Assembly: GCA_002529455.1 (NCBI GenBank)
Contig: NYMS01000060.1
Location: 124,001-188,000, forward strand
Reading direction: 5' to 3'
DNA from: Glycomyces fuscus
GTDB taxonomy: Bacteria > Actinomycetota > Actinomycetes > Streptosporangiales > Streptosporangiaceae
Length of the DNA: 64,000 nucleotides
Below are positions 24,990 through 33,872 of the stretch, piece by piece; position 1 is the stretch's first letter; every line of letters starts with the position of its first letter. A program made the translations under genes and the position numbers. The notes below the pieces were generated by a model. It was not told where the DNA came from. It ran no database searches and was given only the letters and a program-made list of their open reading frames with translations.

Positions 24990-26786
24990 GTGGAAGCCGT
25001 GCCGCACGCGGTGGACCCCAACCGTGCCGCTCAGCACGGGAACGTGGTCATGCGACTCCTCGACGAGCTCTTCCCGCTCGTGGAGGGGTTCTACGTCGAC
25101 CTGCACAAGAACCCCGAGCTCTCCCACGCCGAGCACCGCACCGCCAGCGGTGTCGCCGAGTGGCTCGCCCGGACCGGCTACGAGGTCCACAAGGGCGTCG
25201 GGGGAACCGGTGTGGTCGGCATCCTGCGCAACGGGCCCGGCCCCACGGTGATGCTGCGCGCCGACATGGACGCGCTCCCGCTGGAGGAGAAGACCGGGCT
25301 GCCCTACGCCAGCACCGCCCGCGCCGTCAACGAGGAGGGCGCCGAGGTCCCCGTCATGCACGCCTGCGGGCACGACGCCCACACCGCCTGCCTGGTGGGG
25401 GCCGCCGACCTGCTCTCGGAGACCCGCGACGAGTGGGCCGGGACCGTGATGATCGTCGCCCAGCCGGGTGAGGAGGCCCTCGACGGGGCCCAGGCCATGC
25501 TGGAGGACGGGCTGTTCGACCGGTTCGGCCGCCCCGACGTCATCCTCGGCCAGCACCTGGGCCCGCAGCCCGCCGGACTGATCTCCCACCGCGCCGGGGT
25601 CATCCTCGGCGCCTCCAACTCCTACCGCGTGCGCGTGTACGGGGAGGGGGGCCACGCCTCCCAGCCGAACACGACCGTGGACCCGGTGCTCATCGCCGCG
25701 AGTATCGTCACGCGCCTCCAGGGCGTGGTCTCCCGCGAGGTCAGCCCGAGCGAGATGGCGGTGCTCACCGTCGGCAGGATCCAGGCGGGGACGAAGGCCA
25801 ACATCATCCCCGACGAGGCCTACCTGGAGATCAACACCCGGGCCCTGAACGACAACGTGTCCGCGCAGCTGGAGGCGGCCATCGAGCGGATCGTGCGCGC
25901 CGAGGCCGCCGCCTCCGGAGCCGCGCGCGAGCCCGAGATCGAGCGCTTCCAGGGCGCGGGGGTCACCCGCAACGACGCCCAGAGCACCGCCGACGTGTCC
26001 GCAGCGCACCACGCCTACTTCGGCGACGAGTACGTCATCCACCTGCCCGACCCCTTCCCGGCGACCGAGGACTTCGGCTACTTCGGCCTGCCCGACGACC
26101 CGCAGCCGATCCCGTACGTGTTCTGGTTCGTCGGCGCCACCCCCCACGACGTGTGGGAGGCCGCCCCCGGCGACACCCCGTACGAGAAGATGGGCAACGT
26201 CCCCAGCACCCACTCGCCGTTCTTCGCGCCCGCCCGGGAACCCACCCTGCGCGCCGGGCTCGCCGCGATCACCGTGGCCGCGCTGTCCTACCTGGGCGAC
26301 GACAGCCCGAAGGACGCCGCCCCGGCGGGGGCGCCCACGGCGGTGGCGGGGTCCGGCTCCGCGACGGGGGCCGCCGCGGCTCCGGTGACCGGGCCCTCGG
26401 GGCCTCCCACGGGGGCGCCCGCGGGTGCGGCCTTCCCGGGACCGGCCCCCGAGGACACGCCCGGGCGTCCGGGCCTGCCGGGGCGGGGGCCCGGGGACGC
26501 GCCCAACGACGCCTACGACAGCGCCTACCTCGCCTCCTCCTGGTCCGGCCCGGACGAGGAGGACCGGGCCAAGTCCACCTACGACGCCGACATGGACGCC
26601 GTGATGGAGGCCCAGGACGAGGAGCACCGGCAGGAGTGGCGCGAGGGCAAGTCCGAGGAGTCCACGCTGTCCGCGGACATGGCCGCGCTGCTGGAGGAGG
26701 ACGACCGGCCGCGTCCGCCGTCCGGCCCCTCCTACGGGGGCCCGCCTCCCGAGGACGACCGGCCCGGCTCCGAGTACCGCCTCTGA
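24990..26786 (+). CDS. M20-family amidohydrolase with a long C-terminal extension
   Basis: A 598-residue protein. Residues 20-430 form a full M20 metallo-amidohydrolase (IAA-amino-acid/hippurate hydrolase type) with LHKNPELSHAEHRTA, LRADMDALPLEEKTGLPY, the metal motif HACGHDAHTACL, the catalytic Glu pair QPGEEALDGA, and EGGHASQPN for the lid domain. Residues 440-598 are a Pro/Gly/Ala-rich then acidic low-complexity tail not found in the typical 400-residue enzyme. The substrate is probably an N-acyl amino acid or similar amide. Start GTG 24990; GTG 24999 is possible. Confidence 0.88.
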   Translation: MEAVPHAVDPNRAAQHGNVVMRLLDELFPLVEGFYVDLHKNPELSHAEHRTASGVAEWLARTGYEVHKGVGGTGVVGILRNGPGPTVMLRADMDALPLEEKTGLPYASTARAVNEEGAEVPVMHACGHDAHTACLVGAADLLSETRDEWAGTVMIVAQPGEEALDGAQAMLEDGLFDRFGRPDVILGQHLGPQPAGLISHRAGVILGASNSYRVRVYGEGGHASQPNTTVDPVLIAASIVTRLQGVVSREVSPSEMAVLTVGRIQAGTKANIIPDEAYLEINTRALNDNVSAQLEAAIERIVRAEAAASGAAREPEIERFQGAGVTRNDAQSTADVSAAHHAYFGDEYVIHLPDPFPATEDFGYFGLPDDPQPIPYVFWFVGATPHDVWEAAPGDTPYEKMGNVPSTHSPFFAPAREPTLRAGLAAITVAALSYLGDDSPKDAAPAGAPTAVAGSGSATGAAAAPVTGPSGPPTGAPAGAAFPGPAPEDTPGRPGLPGRGPGDAPNDAYDSAYLASSWSGPDEEDRAKSTYDADMDAVMEAQDEEHRQEWREGKSEESTLSADMAALLEEDDRPRPPSGPSYGGPPPEDDRPGSEYRL

Positions 26787-26792
26787 CCGCGG

Positions 26793-27587
26793 GTGGGGGT
26801 TCGGTGGGGTGACCGCCGCCTGCGCGCGCGACTGCGCCATCCCCGGGAGATCCCCCTCCTGGTCGTGTGCGTGGGGGTGACCCTGCTCGCGGTGGTGGGC
26901 GCGGTCAGCCGCGCCTACTCCGGGGACCCGAACGAACCGCTGCTGCTGCTCAGCATCCCCGCGCTCGTGTACTTCGTGCGCGGACAGCTGTACGCGCGCC
27001 AGCGGGTCAACGGCGTGCGCATCACCGAGCACCAGTTCCCCGAGGCGCACCGGATGGTCGTCGAGGCCGCCGCGGCGTTCCGCATGCGGCAGGTGCCCGA
27101 GGCCTACATCGTGCTGGGCAACGGCGAGCTCAACGCGTTCGCCTCCGGGCACGGTTTCCGGCGCTACGTGGCCGTCACCAGCGACCTGTTCGAGGTGGGC
27201 GGACGGCTGGCCGACACCGACATGCTGCGGTTCGTGATCGGGCACGAGGTCGGCCACATCGCCGCGGGCCACACGTCGTTCTGGCGCCATTTCGGGATCT
27301 CGGTGGCCAACGTGATCCCCGGCGTGGGCACCAGTCTGAGCCGCGCGCAGGAGTACACCGCGGACAACCACGCCCACGCGTTCTGCCCCGAGGGCATGCA
27401 GGGACTGCGGGTGTTCGCCGCGGGCAAGTACCTGTACCCGGCCGTGGACTTCCACGACATCGCCGCCCGGGCCCACACCGACACGGGGTTCTTCGTGCTG
27501 CTGGTCAACCTCCTGTCCACCCATCCCGTGAACACGTTCCGCTTCGCCGCCCTGGCCGACCGGACCAAGCCGGGGCGGGTCTTCTAG
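26793..27587 (+). CDS. M48-family membrane metallopeptidase
   Basis: A 264-residue peptidase with two N-terminal helices (about residues 18-37 and 48-62), then the catalytic motif VIGHEVGHIAAGH (zinc-binding HExxH) and the third ligand Glu in EYTADNHA. Similar to the HtpX/Ste24-like M48 group, which degrade or process membrane proteins. The GTG start lies six bases after the amidohydrolase stop, so the two are probably cotranscribed. Convergent with the EF-G2 gene, 88 bases apart. Confidence 0.85.
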   Translation: MGVRWGDRRLRARLRHPREIPLLVVCVGVTLLAVVGAVSRAYSGDPNEPLLLLSIPALVYFVRGQLYARQRVNGVRITEHQFPEAHRMVVEAAAAFRMRQVPEAYIVLGNGELNAFASGHGFRRYVAVTSDLFEVGGRLADTDMLRFVIGHEVGHIAAGHTSFWRHFGISVANVIPGVGTSLSRAQEYTADNHAHAFCPEGMQGLRVFAAGKYLYPAVDFHDIAARAHTDTGFFVLLVNLLSTHPVNTFRFAALADRTKPGRVF

Positions 27588-27675
27588 GGGCGGGGCGGGG
27601 TGCGCCGGGCCCCACGGGCGCGCGGTCGCCGCCACCGGAGCGCTCCACGCCGACCCCCGGGCCGGACCCCGTCCC

Positions 27676-30078
27676 CTATCCCGCCCTCCCCCGTCCCGCC
27701 AGCCGCGCCGCGGCCTGTGGGGGCAGCGGCTCGTGCCGCACGTACTCCCTGCTGAACACCCCCGTGCCGTGCGAGATCGACCGCAACTCCACCGCGTACC
27801 GGACGATCTCCAGCTCCGGCACCTCCGCGCGCACCACCGCCCGGCCGCCCCCCGCCGGCTCGGTCCCCACCACCCGGCCGCGCCGGGCCGACAGGTCGCT
27901 CAGCACCGCGCCCAGGTAGGCGTCGTCCACCTCCACGGACACCTCGTCCACCGGTTCCAGCAACGCCAACCGCGCCGCGGCCGCCGCGTCCCTGAGCGCC
28001 AGGCGGCCCGCCTTCTGGAAGGCCATGTCCGAGGAGTCCACCGAGTGCGCCTTGCCGTCGTAGAGCGTCACCCGGATGTCCACCAGCGGGTACCTCGACC
28101 CCGTTCCCGCCCCGGTCCCCGTCGCGGCCCCCGCTCCCGGAGCCGTCCCGGACCCCGCGCCGTCCCTCCCGCCGGCCCCCGTCCCGACACCGTCCGCCAT
28201 CTGCGCGCGCACGCCCTTCTCCACGGACGGCACGAACTGGCGGGGCACCACCCCGCCCACGATCTCGTCGACGAACTCCAGGCCCGCGCCCGGCTCCAGC
28301 GGCTCCACGCGGATCCGGCAGACACCGAACTCCCCGTGCCCGCCGCTCTGCTTCACGTTCCTCCCCGTGCCCTGTGCCGGGACCGCGAAGGTCTCCCGCA
28401 GCGGCACGCGCACCTCCCCGGTCTCGACCCGCACCCCGTGGCGGTGCTCCAGCCGGTCCAGCGCGGCGTCCAGGTGCGCCTCGCCCAGGCTCCACAGCAC
28501 CATCTGGTGGGTCTCGGCGTTCACCTCCACCCGCAGCGAGGGGTCCTCCGCCACCAGCCGGGCCACCGCCTGCGACAGCTTGTCCTCGTCCCCCGAGGAC
28601 GCCGCGGTCAGCGCCACCGGCAGCAGCGGCTGCGGGAAGCGCCACGGCGACACGCGCAGCGGTCGCTCCGGATCGGAGAGGGTGTCGCCGGTGCGGGCGT
28701 CGGGCAGCTTCGCCACGAGGCACAGGTCCCCGGCGACCGCCTGCCCCACCGGCCGGTTCTCGCGGCCCAGCGGCACGGACAGGGAGCCCGTGCGCTCGTC
28801 GTTGCCGGTCCGGTCCAGCTCGCTCCGGCCGGTCAGCCCGCACGGGACACCGTGGCCGTGCAGGTGGACCCGGGTGTCGGGGCGCAGGGTCCCCGAGAAC
28901 ACGCGCACCAGGCTCACCCGCCCCACGTACGGGTCCCCGGCGGTGCTGAGGACCTCCGCGACGAGCGGGCCCTCCGGATCGCAGGACAGCCCCGCCACCG
29001 GCTTCCCCTCCGGTGTGGACACCTCGGGGAACGGGCGCCGGGTCGGGTCCGGGCACGACAGCGGCAGCTCGCGCAGCAGTTCGCGCACGCCCACCCCGTT
29101 CGCGGTGCTGATCGCCAGGACGGGATGGAAGCCGCCCGCCGCGACCGCCTTCTTCAGGTCGTCGACGAGCAGGTCGGGGTCGAGTTCGCCGCCCTCCATG
29201 TAGCGCTCCATGAGGGCCTCGTCCTCGCTCTCGGTGATGACCTCCTCGACGAGGGTCTCCCGGAGCGGCCCCGCCGCCTCGCGCAGCCAGTCCGGCGCCG
29301 GACGCGCTGAGGGGGCGGGCCCGGGCCCGCCCCCTCCGGCGTGGCCGGAGCGCTCCGAGCGCCTGGAGCGGTCGGAGCCCTCCGAGCGGTCGGAGCACTC
29401 GGAGTAGTCGTAGTACCGCTCGGAGACCAGCCCCCACACGCCGACCACGCGGCGGTCGTCCCCCGTGCCCTCCACCGCGGGGACGTAGGCGGGGTGCACG
29501 CCCGGACCGAAGGCCTCCTGGCACTGGGCGACCACCTCGTCGTAGTCCGCCCGCGGGTGGTCGATCCTGGTGACGGCCACCGCCCGGGGCATGCCGACGG
29601 CGGCGCACTCCTCCCACAGCACGCGGGTGCGGCCGTCCACGCCCTCCAGGGCGGACACGACGAACAGGGCGGCGTCGGCCCCGCGCAGCCCCGCGCGCAT
29701 CGCCCCGATGAAGTCCGCGTACCCCGGGGTGTCCAGCAGGTTGACCTTGACGCCGCCGACCATGACCGGGTTGACGGTGAGGTCGACCGACCGCCCCTGC
29801 CGGATCTCGACCTCGTCGTGGTCGCTGACGGTCGTGCCCTCCTCGACGCTGCCGGCGCGGCCGATCTCCCCGGCCGCGGCGAGCAGCGCCTCGACCAGGC
29901 TCGTCTTGCCCGCGCCGGACGGTCCGACCAGCGCGACGTTGCGGATGTCCTGGGGCCGGTCGGCCCCCGGTACGGCTCCGGGCGCCGCTCCGGACCCAGC
30001 CGCGGCCCTGCCCCCGGTCCTGTTCCCGGCCCTGCCTGTGGCCGCGGCCCCGGCTCCGTTGACGTTGCGATCTGCCAT
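27676..30078 (-). CDS. Elongation factor G-like protein EF-G2
   Basis: An 800-residue translational-GTPase homologue of the FusA2/EF-G2 type. G1 is GPSGAGKTS (not GHVDHGKT), G3 is DTPGYADF, and the NKxD box is replaced by VTRIDHP. Domains II, IV and V are recognisable (VRVFSGTLRPDTRVHLHG; GRNVKQSGGHGEFG; LVDIRVTLYDGKAHSVDSSD). Two low-complexity insertions are present: a Ser/Glu/Arg-rich stretch (about residues 215-245) and a Gly/Ala/Thr-rich stretch (about residues 625-655). Mycobacterial EF-G2 binds GTP but has not been shown to translocate. ATG 30078 (MADRN) is chosen over the longer frame. Confidence 0.9.
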   Translation of the reverse strand: MADRNVNGAGAAATGRAGNRTGGRAAAGSGAAPGAVPGADRPQDIRNVALVGPSGAGKTSLVEALLAAAGEIGRAGSVEEGTTVSDHDEVEIRQGRSVDLTVNPVMVGGVKVNLLDTPGYADFIGAMRAGLRGADAALFVVSALEGVDGRTRVLWEECAAVGMPRAVAVTRIDHPRADYDEVVAQCQEAFGPGVHPAYVPAVEGTGDDRRVVGVWGLVSERYYDYSECSDRSEGSDRSRRSERSGHAGGGGPGPAPSARPAPDWLREAAGPLRETLVEEVITESEDEALMERYMEGGELDPDLLVDDLKKAVAAGGFHPVLAISTANGVGVRELLRELPLSCPDPTRRPFPEVSTPEGKPVAGLSCDPEGPLVAEVLSTAGDPYVGRVSLVRVFSGTLRPDTRVHLHGHGVPCGLTGRSELDRTGNDERTGSLSVPLGRENRPVGQAVAGDLCLVAKLPDARTGDTLSDPERPLRVSPWRFPQPLLPVALTAASSGDEDKLSQAVARLVAEDPSLRVEVNAETHQMVLWSLGEAHLDAALDRLEHRHGVRVETGEVRVPLRETFAVPAQGTGRNVKQSGGHGEFGVCRIRVEPLEPGAGLEFVDEIVGGVVPRQFVPSVEKGVRAQMADGVGTGAGGRDGAGSGTAPGAGAATGTGAGTGSRYPLVDIRVTLYDGKAHSVDSSDMAFQKAGRLALRDAAAAARLALLEPVDEVSVEVDDAYLGAVLSDLSARRGRVVGTEPAGGGRAVVRAEVPELEIVRYAVELRSISHGTGVFSREYVRHEPLPPQAAARLAGRGRAG

Positions 30079-30271
30079 CCCTGCTACCCAGCCCTTCGGG
30101 GTCCGAGCGGTGGCCGCACGGAACGAACGACCCGTCCGCGGTGTGACCTGTACCACTTCTACGGTCACCCTTCGCGGGCCGCACGGCAAGAGGTGGTCAG
30201 GGGCCGAAACAGCCGGCGGGCGAAATACGGCATGTGCACTATGACTCGTTTCGGACCTCTACTATTGCCCC

Positions 30272-31540
30272 GTGCCATGGTCGGAGTCTCTCCCTCAGTT
30301 CAGCCTCGCCGGGACCGTCCTGACGGTCCTGCTGCTCCTCTTCGCGGCGCTCGGCGAACCCCTCCTCGGCAGGAAGGCGTTCGCGTGGCTGGCCCGCAGG
30401 CGCGACGGCGACGCGCGGGCCCTCACGCTCCTGCACGCCGCCACCATGGGGGTCCACGTGCTGTGGGGCCTGGCGGTCCTCGGGGTGCTGCTGCTCTCGC
30501 CGGGCCTGGCCGCCGCTGACCTGGGCCTGCGCCTGCCCGACGCGTGGGGGCCCGTCGCGGGCGGGGCCGTCGGCGGCCTGCTCGCCCTCACCGTGTTCTG
30601 GCTGCTGGTCAACGGACTGCCGAAGGGGCCGAGGCGCTCCGGACGGGGCCGCGGCGGGAGGGGGCGGCGCTCCGCCGCCCCGCTGCGCCTTCCCGAACCC
30701 GAGCGCGATCGGGGACTGCTCGCACCGCGCACCACCGCCGAACGGGCGGTGGCCGCGGGGGCGGCCGTCACCGGGGGCGTGTTCGGGGAGCTGCTCTACC
30801 GGGGGCTGTTCATCCTCCTGGTCGCCGGCATGGGCGTGCCGCTGTGGGCCGCCGCCGTGCTGTCGGTGGTGCTGTTCTCCGTCGCGCACCTCTACCAGGG
30901 CTGGTGGGGCCTGGCCAGCGCCGGTGTGTCCGGCGCCCTCTTCACCGTTCTGTACCTGGGCACGGGAAGCGTCTGGGTGCCGGTCCTCGTGCACGTGGCG
31001 CTCAACCTGCGCTCCCTGGTCTTCCCGCCCGCCGACGTCCGCGAGGCGGGGGAGCGGGACCACCGCGAGGAGACGGGGGACCCCGAGGCCTACGACGGCT
31101 ACGAGTACGACGACCACGAGTACGAGGGCGGACCCGACACCGGGGAAGCGCCGCTGACCGACGCCGGGGAGGACGCGGACCCGCCGCCGCCCGCTCCGCT
31201 CGCCACGGGAGCCCCCGCCCACGGGGACCCGTCCCGTGGAACCGGGTCCGGTTACGGCCACGGCCACGGTTACGGGCACGGCGGTCCCTCCGCCCACGGG
31301 GGCCTCCCGTACGGGGGCGTCCCCCACGGCCCCGGCGGTGCCCACGCCCACGGCGCCCCTGCCCGGGGGGACCAGCAGGACCTGTACGGCGGCCTGTCCA
31401 CCGCAGGACCCGCCTCCGGCCACGGCGGCCATCGCGGGGCAGGGCTCGGCGAGGGCCGCCTGTACCCGGACGAGCGGATCGACCGCCGCTACGGTGACGG
31501 AGACACCACACCGGGTCCGGGGCCCGAGCGCTGGAACTGA
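30272..31540 (+). CDS. CPBP-family intramembrane metalloprotease-like protein with a His/Gly-rich tail
   Basis: A 422-residue protein. Residues 1-250 are a polytopic CPBP (Rce1/abortive-infection) domain with GELLYRGLF (motif 1, only one of the two usual Glu), SVAHLYQGWWG (motif 2 His) and PVLVHVALNLRSL (motif 3). Residues 255-422 form a soluble tail: first acidic/Tyr-rich, then His/Gly-rich (GYGHGHGYGHGG and AHAHG), which could bind metal ions. Family members cleave or bind membrane substrates. GTG 30272 is preferred. The hydrolase gene begins 17 bases downstream. Confidence 0.82.
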   Translation: MPWSESLPQFSLAGTVLTVLLLLFAALGEPLLGRKAFAWLARRRDGDARALTLLHAATMGVHVLWGLAVLGVLLLSPGLAAADLGLRLPDAWGPVAGGAVGGLLALTVFWLLVNGLPKGPRRSGRGRGGRGRRSAAPLRLPEPERDRGLLAPRTTAERAVAAGAAVTGGVFGELLYRGLFILLVAGMGVPLWAAAVLSVVLFSVAHLYQGWWGLASAGVSGALFTVLYLGTGSVWVPVLVHVALNLRSLVFPPADVREAGERDHREETGDPEAYDGYEYDDHEYEGGPDTGEAPLTDAGEDADPPPPAPLATGAPAHGDPSRGTGSGYGHGHGYGHGGPSAHGGLPYGGVPHGPGGAHAHGAPARGDQQDLYGGLSTAGPASGHGGHRGAGLGEGRLYPDERIDRRYGDGDTTPGPGPERWN

Positions 31541-31557
31541 TCGGGCACGATGGTGGG

Positions 31558-32349
31558 GTGTCCGACGCCATTGACCACCCGCGCGCCCAACCCCGTGAGC
31601 ACCGCTACTGGCTGACCACCTCCGACGGAGTCGGTATCGACGCCCTGCTCCTGCGCGGCGCCGAGCCCCGCACCACCGCCGTGATCCTCGCCAACGGGTT
31701 CACCGTCACCCACCGCAACCCGTACACGCGCGCCGTCGCCGAAGCGCTGCTCCCCCTCGGCGACGTGATGACCTTCGACTTCCGCGGCCACCACGGCTCC
31801 GGGGGCCTCAGCACCGTGGGCAACGCGGAGATCCACGACCTGGAGGCGGTCGCCGTCCGCATGCGGGAGCTCGGCTACACCTCCCTGGCGTCCGTGGGCT
31901 TCTCGATGGGCGCCGCCGTCGCGGTCCGGCACGCCGCCATCTACGGCGGGATGGACGCGGTGGTCTCGGTCAGCGGACCCAGCCGCTGGTACTACAGGGG
32001 AACGCGCGCCATGCGGCTGCTCCACCTGGGCATCGGCCGCAGGGCGGGACGCCTGTTCCTGCGCGGCTTCCGCAAGGTCCGGGTCATCGACCGCGAATGG
32101 GACCCCATGCCCGCCGAACCCCGGGAGGTCGCGGGGAAGGTCTCCCCAGCACCCCTGCTGGTCGTGCACGGGGACGCCGACGCCTACTTCCCCGTCTCCC
32201 ACGCCACCGCCATCCACGACGCCGCCCGGGAGCCGCGCGACCTGTGGATCGTCCCGGGGATGGGGCACGCCGAGCGCGCCGTGACCCCGGAGCTGGCCGT
32301 GCGCATCCGCGACTGGCTCGCCGAGAGGGTCGGCGGCGAGGGCGGCTGA
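31558..32349 (+). CDS. Alpha/beta hydrolase
   Basis: A 263-residue serine hydrolase. The nucleophile elbow is GFSMGA (Ser about residue 118), the acid is in VVHGDADAYFP and the catalytic His in PGMGHAERA. The oxyanion segment is ILANGFTVTH. No signal peptide. GTG 31558 lies 17 bases downstream of the CPBP gene, so the pair is probably cotranscribed. The substrate is not predictable. Confidence 0.85.
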   Translation: MSDAIDHPRAQPREHRYWLTTSDGVGIDALLLRGAEPRTTAVILANGFTVTHRNPYTRAVAEALLPLGDVMTFDFRGHHGSGGLSTVGNAEIHDLEAVAVRMRELGYTSLASVGFSMGAAVAVRHAAIYGGMDAVVSVSGPSRWYYRGTRAMRLLHLGIGRRAGRLFLRGFRKVRVIDREWDPMPAEPREVAGKVSPAPLLVVHGDADAYFPVSHATAIHDAAREPRDLWIVPGMGHAERAVTPELAVRIRDWLAERVGGEGG

Positions 32350-32405
32350 GCAGGGCGGTCCGGTGCCGCGTCGACAGGTGTGCGCATGTCGGTTAGAAAG
32401 GACGG

Positions 32406-33713
32406 ATGATCCGATCTCGTTCGTCCTCATCCGGGAACGGAACACCGTCATCCCCGGCCCCGACCGGGGCCGGGGCCGACGACGACGGCGCCGCCGACAC
32501 CCTGCCCGGCCTGCGCGGCCGGGGCTTCGCCCTGCTCATCGCGGCGACCGCGACCGGCCTCTGCGGCTTCGCCGCCGTCCTGCCCCTGGTCCCGCTGTGG
32601 GCCACCCGGGGCGGTGCGGGCGAGTTCGGCGCCGGAAGCACCACCGCCGCCTTCATGCTCACCACCGTGCTCACCCAGCTCGCCATGCCCTGGCTGCTGG
32701 AGAGGGGCGGCTACCGCTGGGCGTTCCCCGTCGGCGCGCTGGTGATGGGACTCCCCACCCCGCTGTTCGCCCTGACCGCCGACCTCGGCCCGCTGGTGGC
32801 CGTCTCGGCGGTGCGAGGCGTCGGCTTCGGCATGGTCAGCGTCGCCGGGACCGTGCTCGCCGCCCGCCTGGTCCCGCACCACCAGGTCGGCCGGGCCACC
32901 GGCTACTACGGGCTGGCGGTCGGCCTGCCGCAGGTGCTCATCCTGCCCGGCGGCGTGGCGCTGGCCCTCAACATCGGCTTCGACACCGCGTTCTGGCTCA
33001 CCGGCCTGTGCTCGGTCCTGGGAGCGGCCCTGTCCTGGGGGATCTGGTACGCCGACGGGGGCCGCAACCGGGTGGCGCTGCGGAGCACGGGCCGGTCCGC
33101 CGCCCGGGACGCGCCCGCGGGCCTTCCGCTGCTGCGGGTGCTGGCGGCGCCGCTGGTGCTCATGCTGCTGACGGCGTCGTCGGCCAGCGCGGTCATCACC
33201 TTCCTGGCCATCCCCCTGGAGCGGGCGGCGTGGCTGGTGGGCGGTGCCCTGGCCGCCTACGCGCTGGCGGTGGTGGTCGGCCGCTGGAGCGCCGGGATGC
33301 TGCACGACCGCCACCGGCGCGCCCTCCTGCTGCTGCCGGGCATGGTCGGCGCGGTCGCGGGGATGGCCCTGGTCACCGCCGCGCTGTGGTCGGTCGGGGA
33401 CGCCCCGGGCGCCGGGACGGCGCTGCTGGTGCTCCTGGGGTCGGCCGTGTTCGGCCTCGGCTTCGGCGCGGTCCAGAACGAGACCGTCACCCTCATGCTG
33501 AACCGCGCCGGTCCGGCCGGTTACGGCCGGGCCAGCGCGGTGTGGAACATCGGCTTCGACGCGGGTTCGGGAGCCGGGGCGATCGTCCTGGGGCTGCTGA
33601 TCCAGCTGACGGGCTACGGGCCCGCGTTCGCGGTCACGGCCCTGGCGCTGCTGGCCTCGGTACCGCTCGCCCTCGGCGGGCGCGCGACGCGCGGAGCCCG
33701 CTCCCGCGGCTGA
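32406..33713 (+). CDS. MFS transporter
   Basis: A 435-residue major-facilitator protein with 12 predicted helices and a 35-residue Ser/Pro/Asp-rich cytoplasmic N-terminus. The linker after helix 10 holds NRAGPAGYGRASAVWNIGFD, as in drug/metabolite-exporter-like subfamilies. It stands alone 56 bases after the hydrolase gene, with its own start ATG 32406 close to AGAAAGGACGG. Substrate unknown. Confidence 0.82.
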   Translation: MIRSRSSSSGNGTPSSPAPTGAGADDDGAADTLPGLRGRGFALLIAATATGLCGFAAVLPLVPLWATRGGAGEFGAGSTTAAFMLTTVLTQLAMPWLLERGGYRWAFPVGALVMGLPTPLFALTADLGPLVAVSAVRGVGFGMVSVAGTVLAARLVPHHQVGRATGYYGLAVGLPQVLILPGGVALALNIGFDTAFWLTGLCSVLGAALSWGIWYADGGRNRVALRSTGRSAARDAPAGLPLLRVLAAPLVLMLLTASSASAVITFLAIPLERAAWLVGGALAAYALAVVVGRWSAGMLHDRHRRALLLLPGMVGAVAGMALVTAALWSVGDAPGAGTALLVLLGSAVFGLGFGAVQNETVTLMLNRAGPAGYGRASAVWNIGFDAGSGAGAIVLGLLIQLTGYGPAFAVTALALLASVPLALGGRATRGARSRG

Positions 33714-33790
33714 GCCAGACCCGGTAGGGCCGCGGACTGCCGGTGCCGTGACCGCAGAGGTCCGCCGCGGCCCGCCCCCTCCGCCGTGAT

Positions 33791-33839
33791 CTTGTACCTG
33801 TAGCGCGTCTCGACCGTCCAACCCCGCTACAAGTACAAG
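33791..33839. terminator. Low-GC inverted repeat between convergent genes
   Basis: Fifteen-base arms (CTTGTACCTGTAGCG at 33791-33805, CGCTACAAGTACAAG at 33825-33839) with one mismatch and a 19-base loop. The arms are much AT-richer than the genome. The site lies between the MFS gene and the minus-strand murein gene, so a terminator role is likely, but it could be a protein-binding site. Confidence 0.55.
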
Positions 33840-33872
33840 CTCATCGCAGTTCAGGACCGTTTCCGGCGTCCA

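Noticed and set aside
24933..27635. 900-codon open frame on the minus strand
   Set aside because: It lies fully antisense to the M20 and M48 genes, has no domain and has the His/Gly/Arg/Val composition of GC-rich mirror frames.
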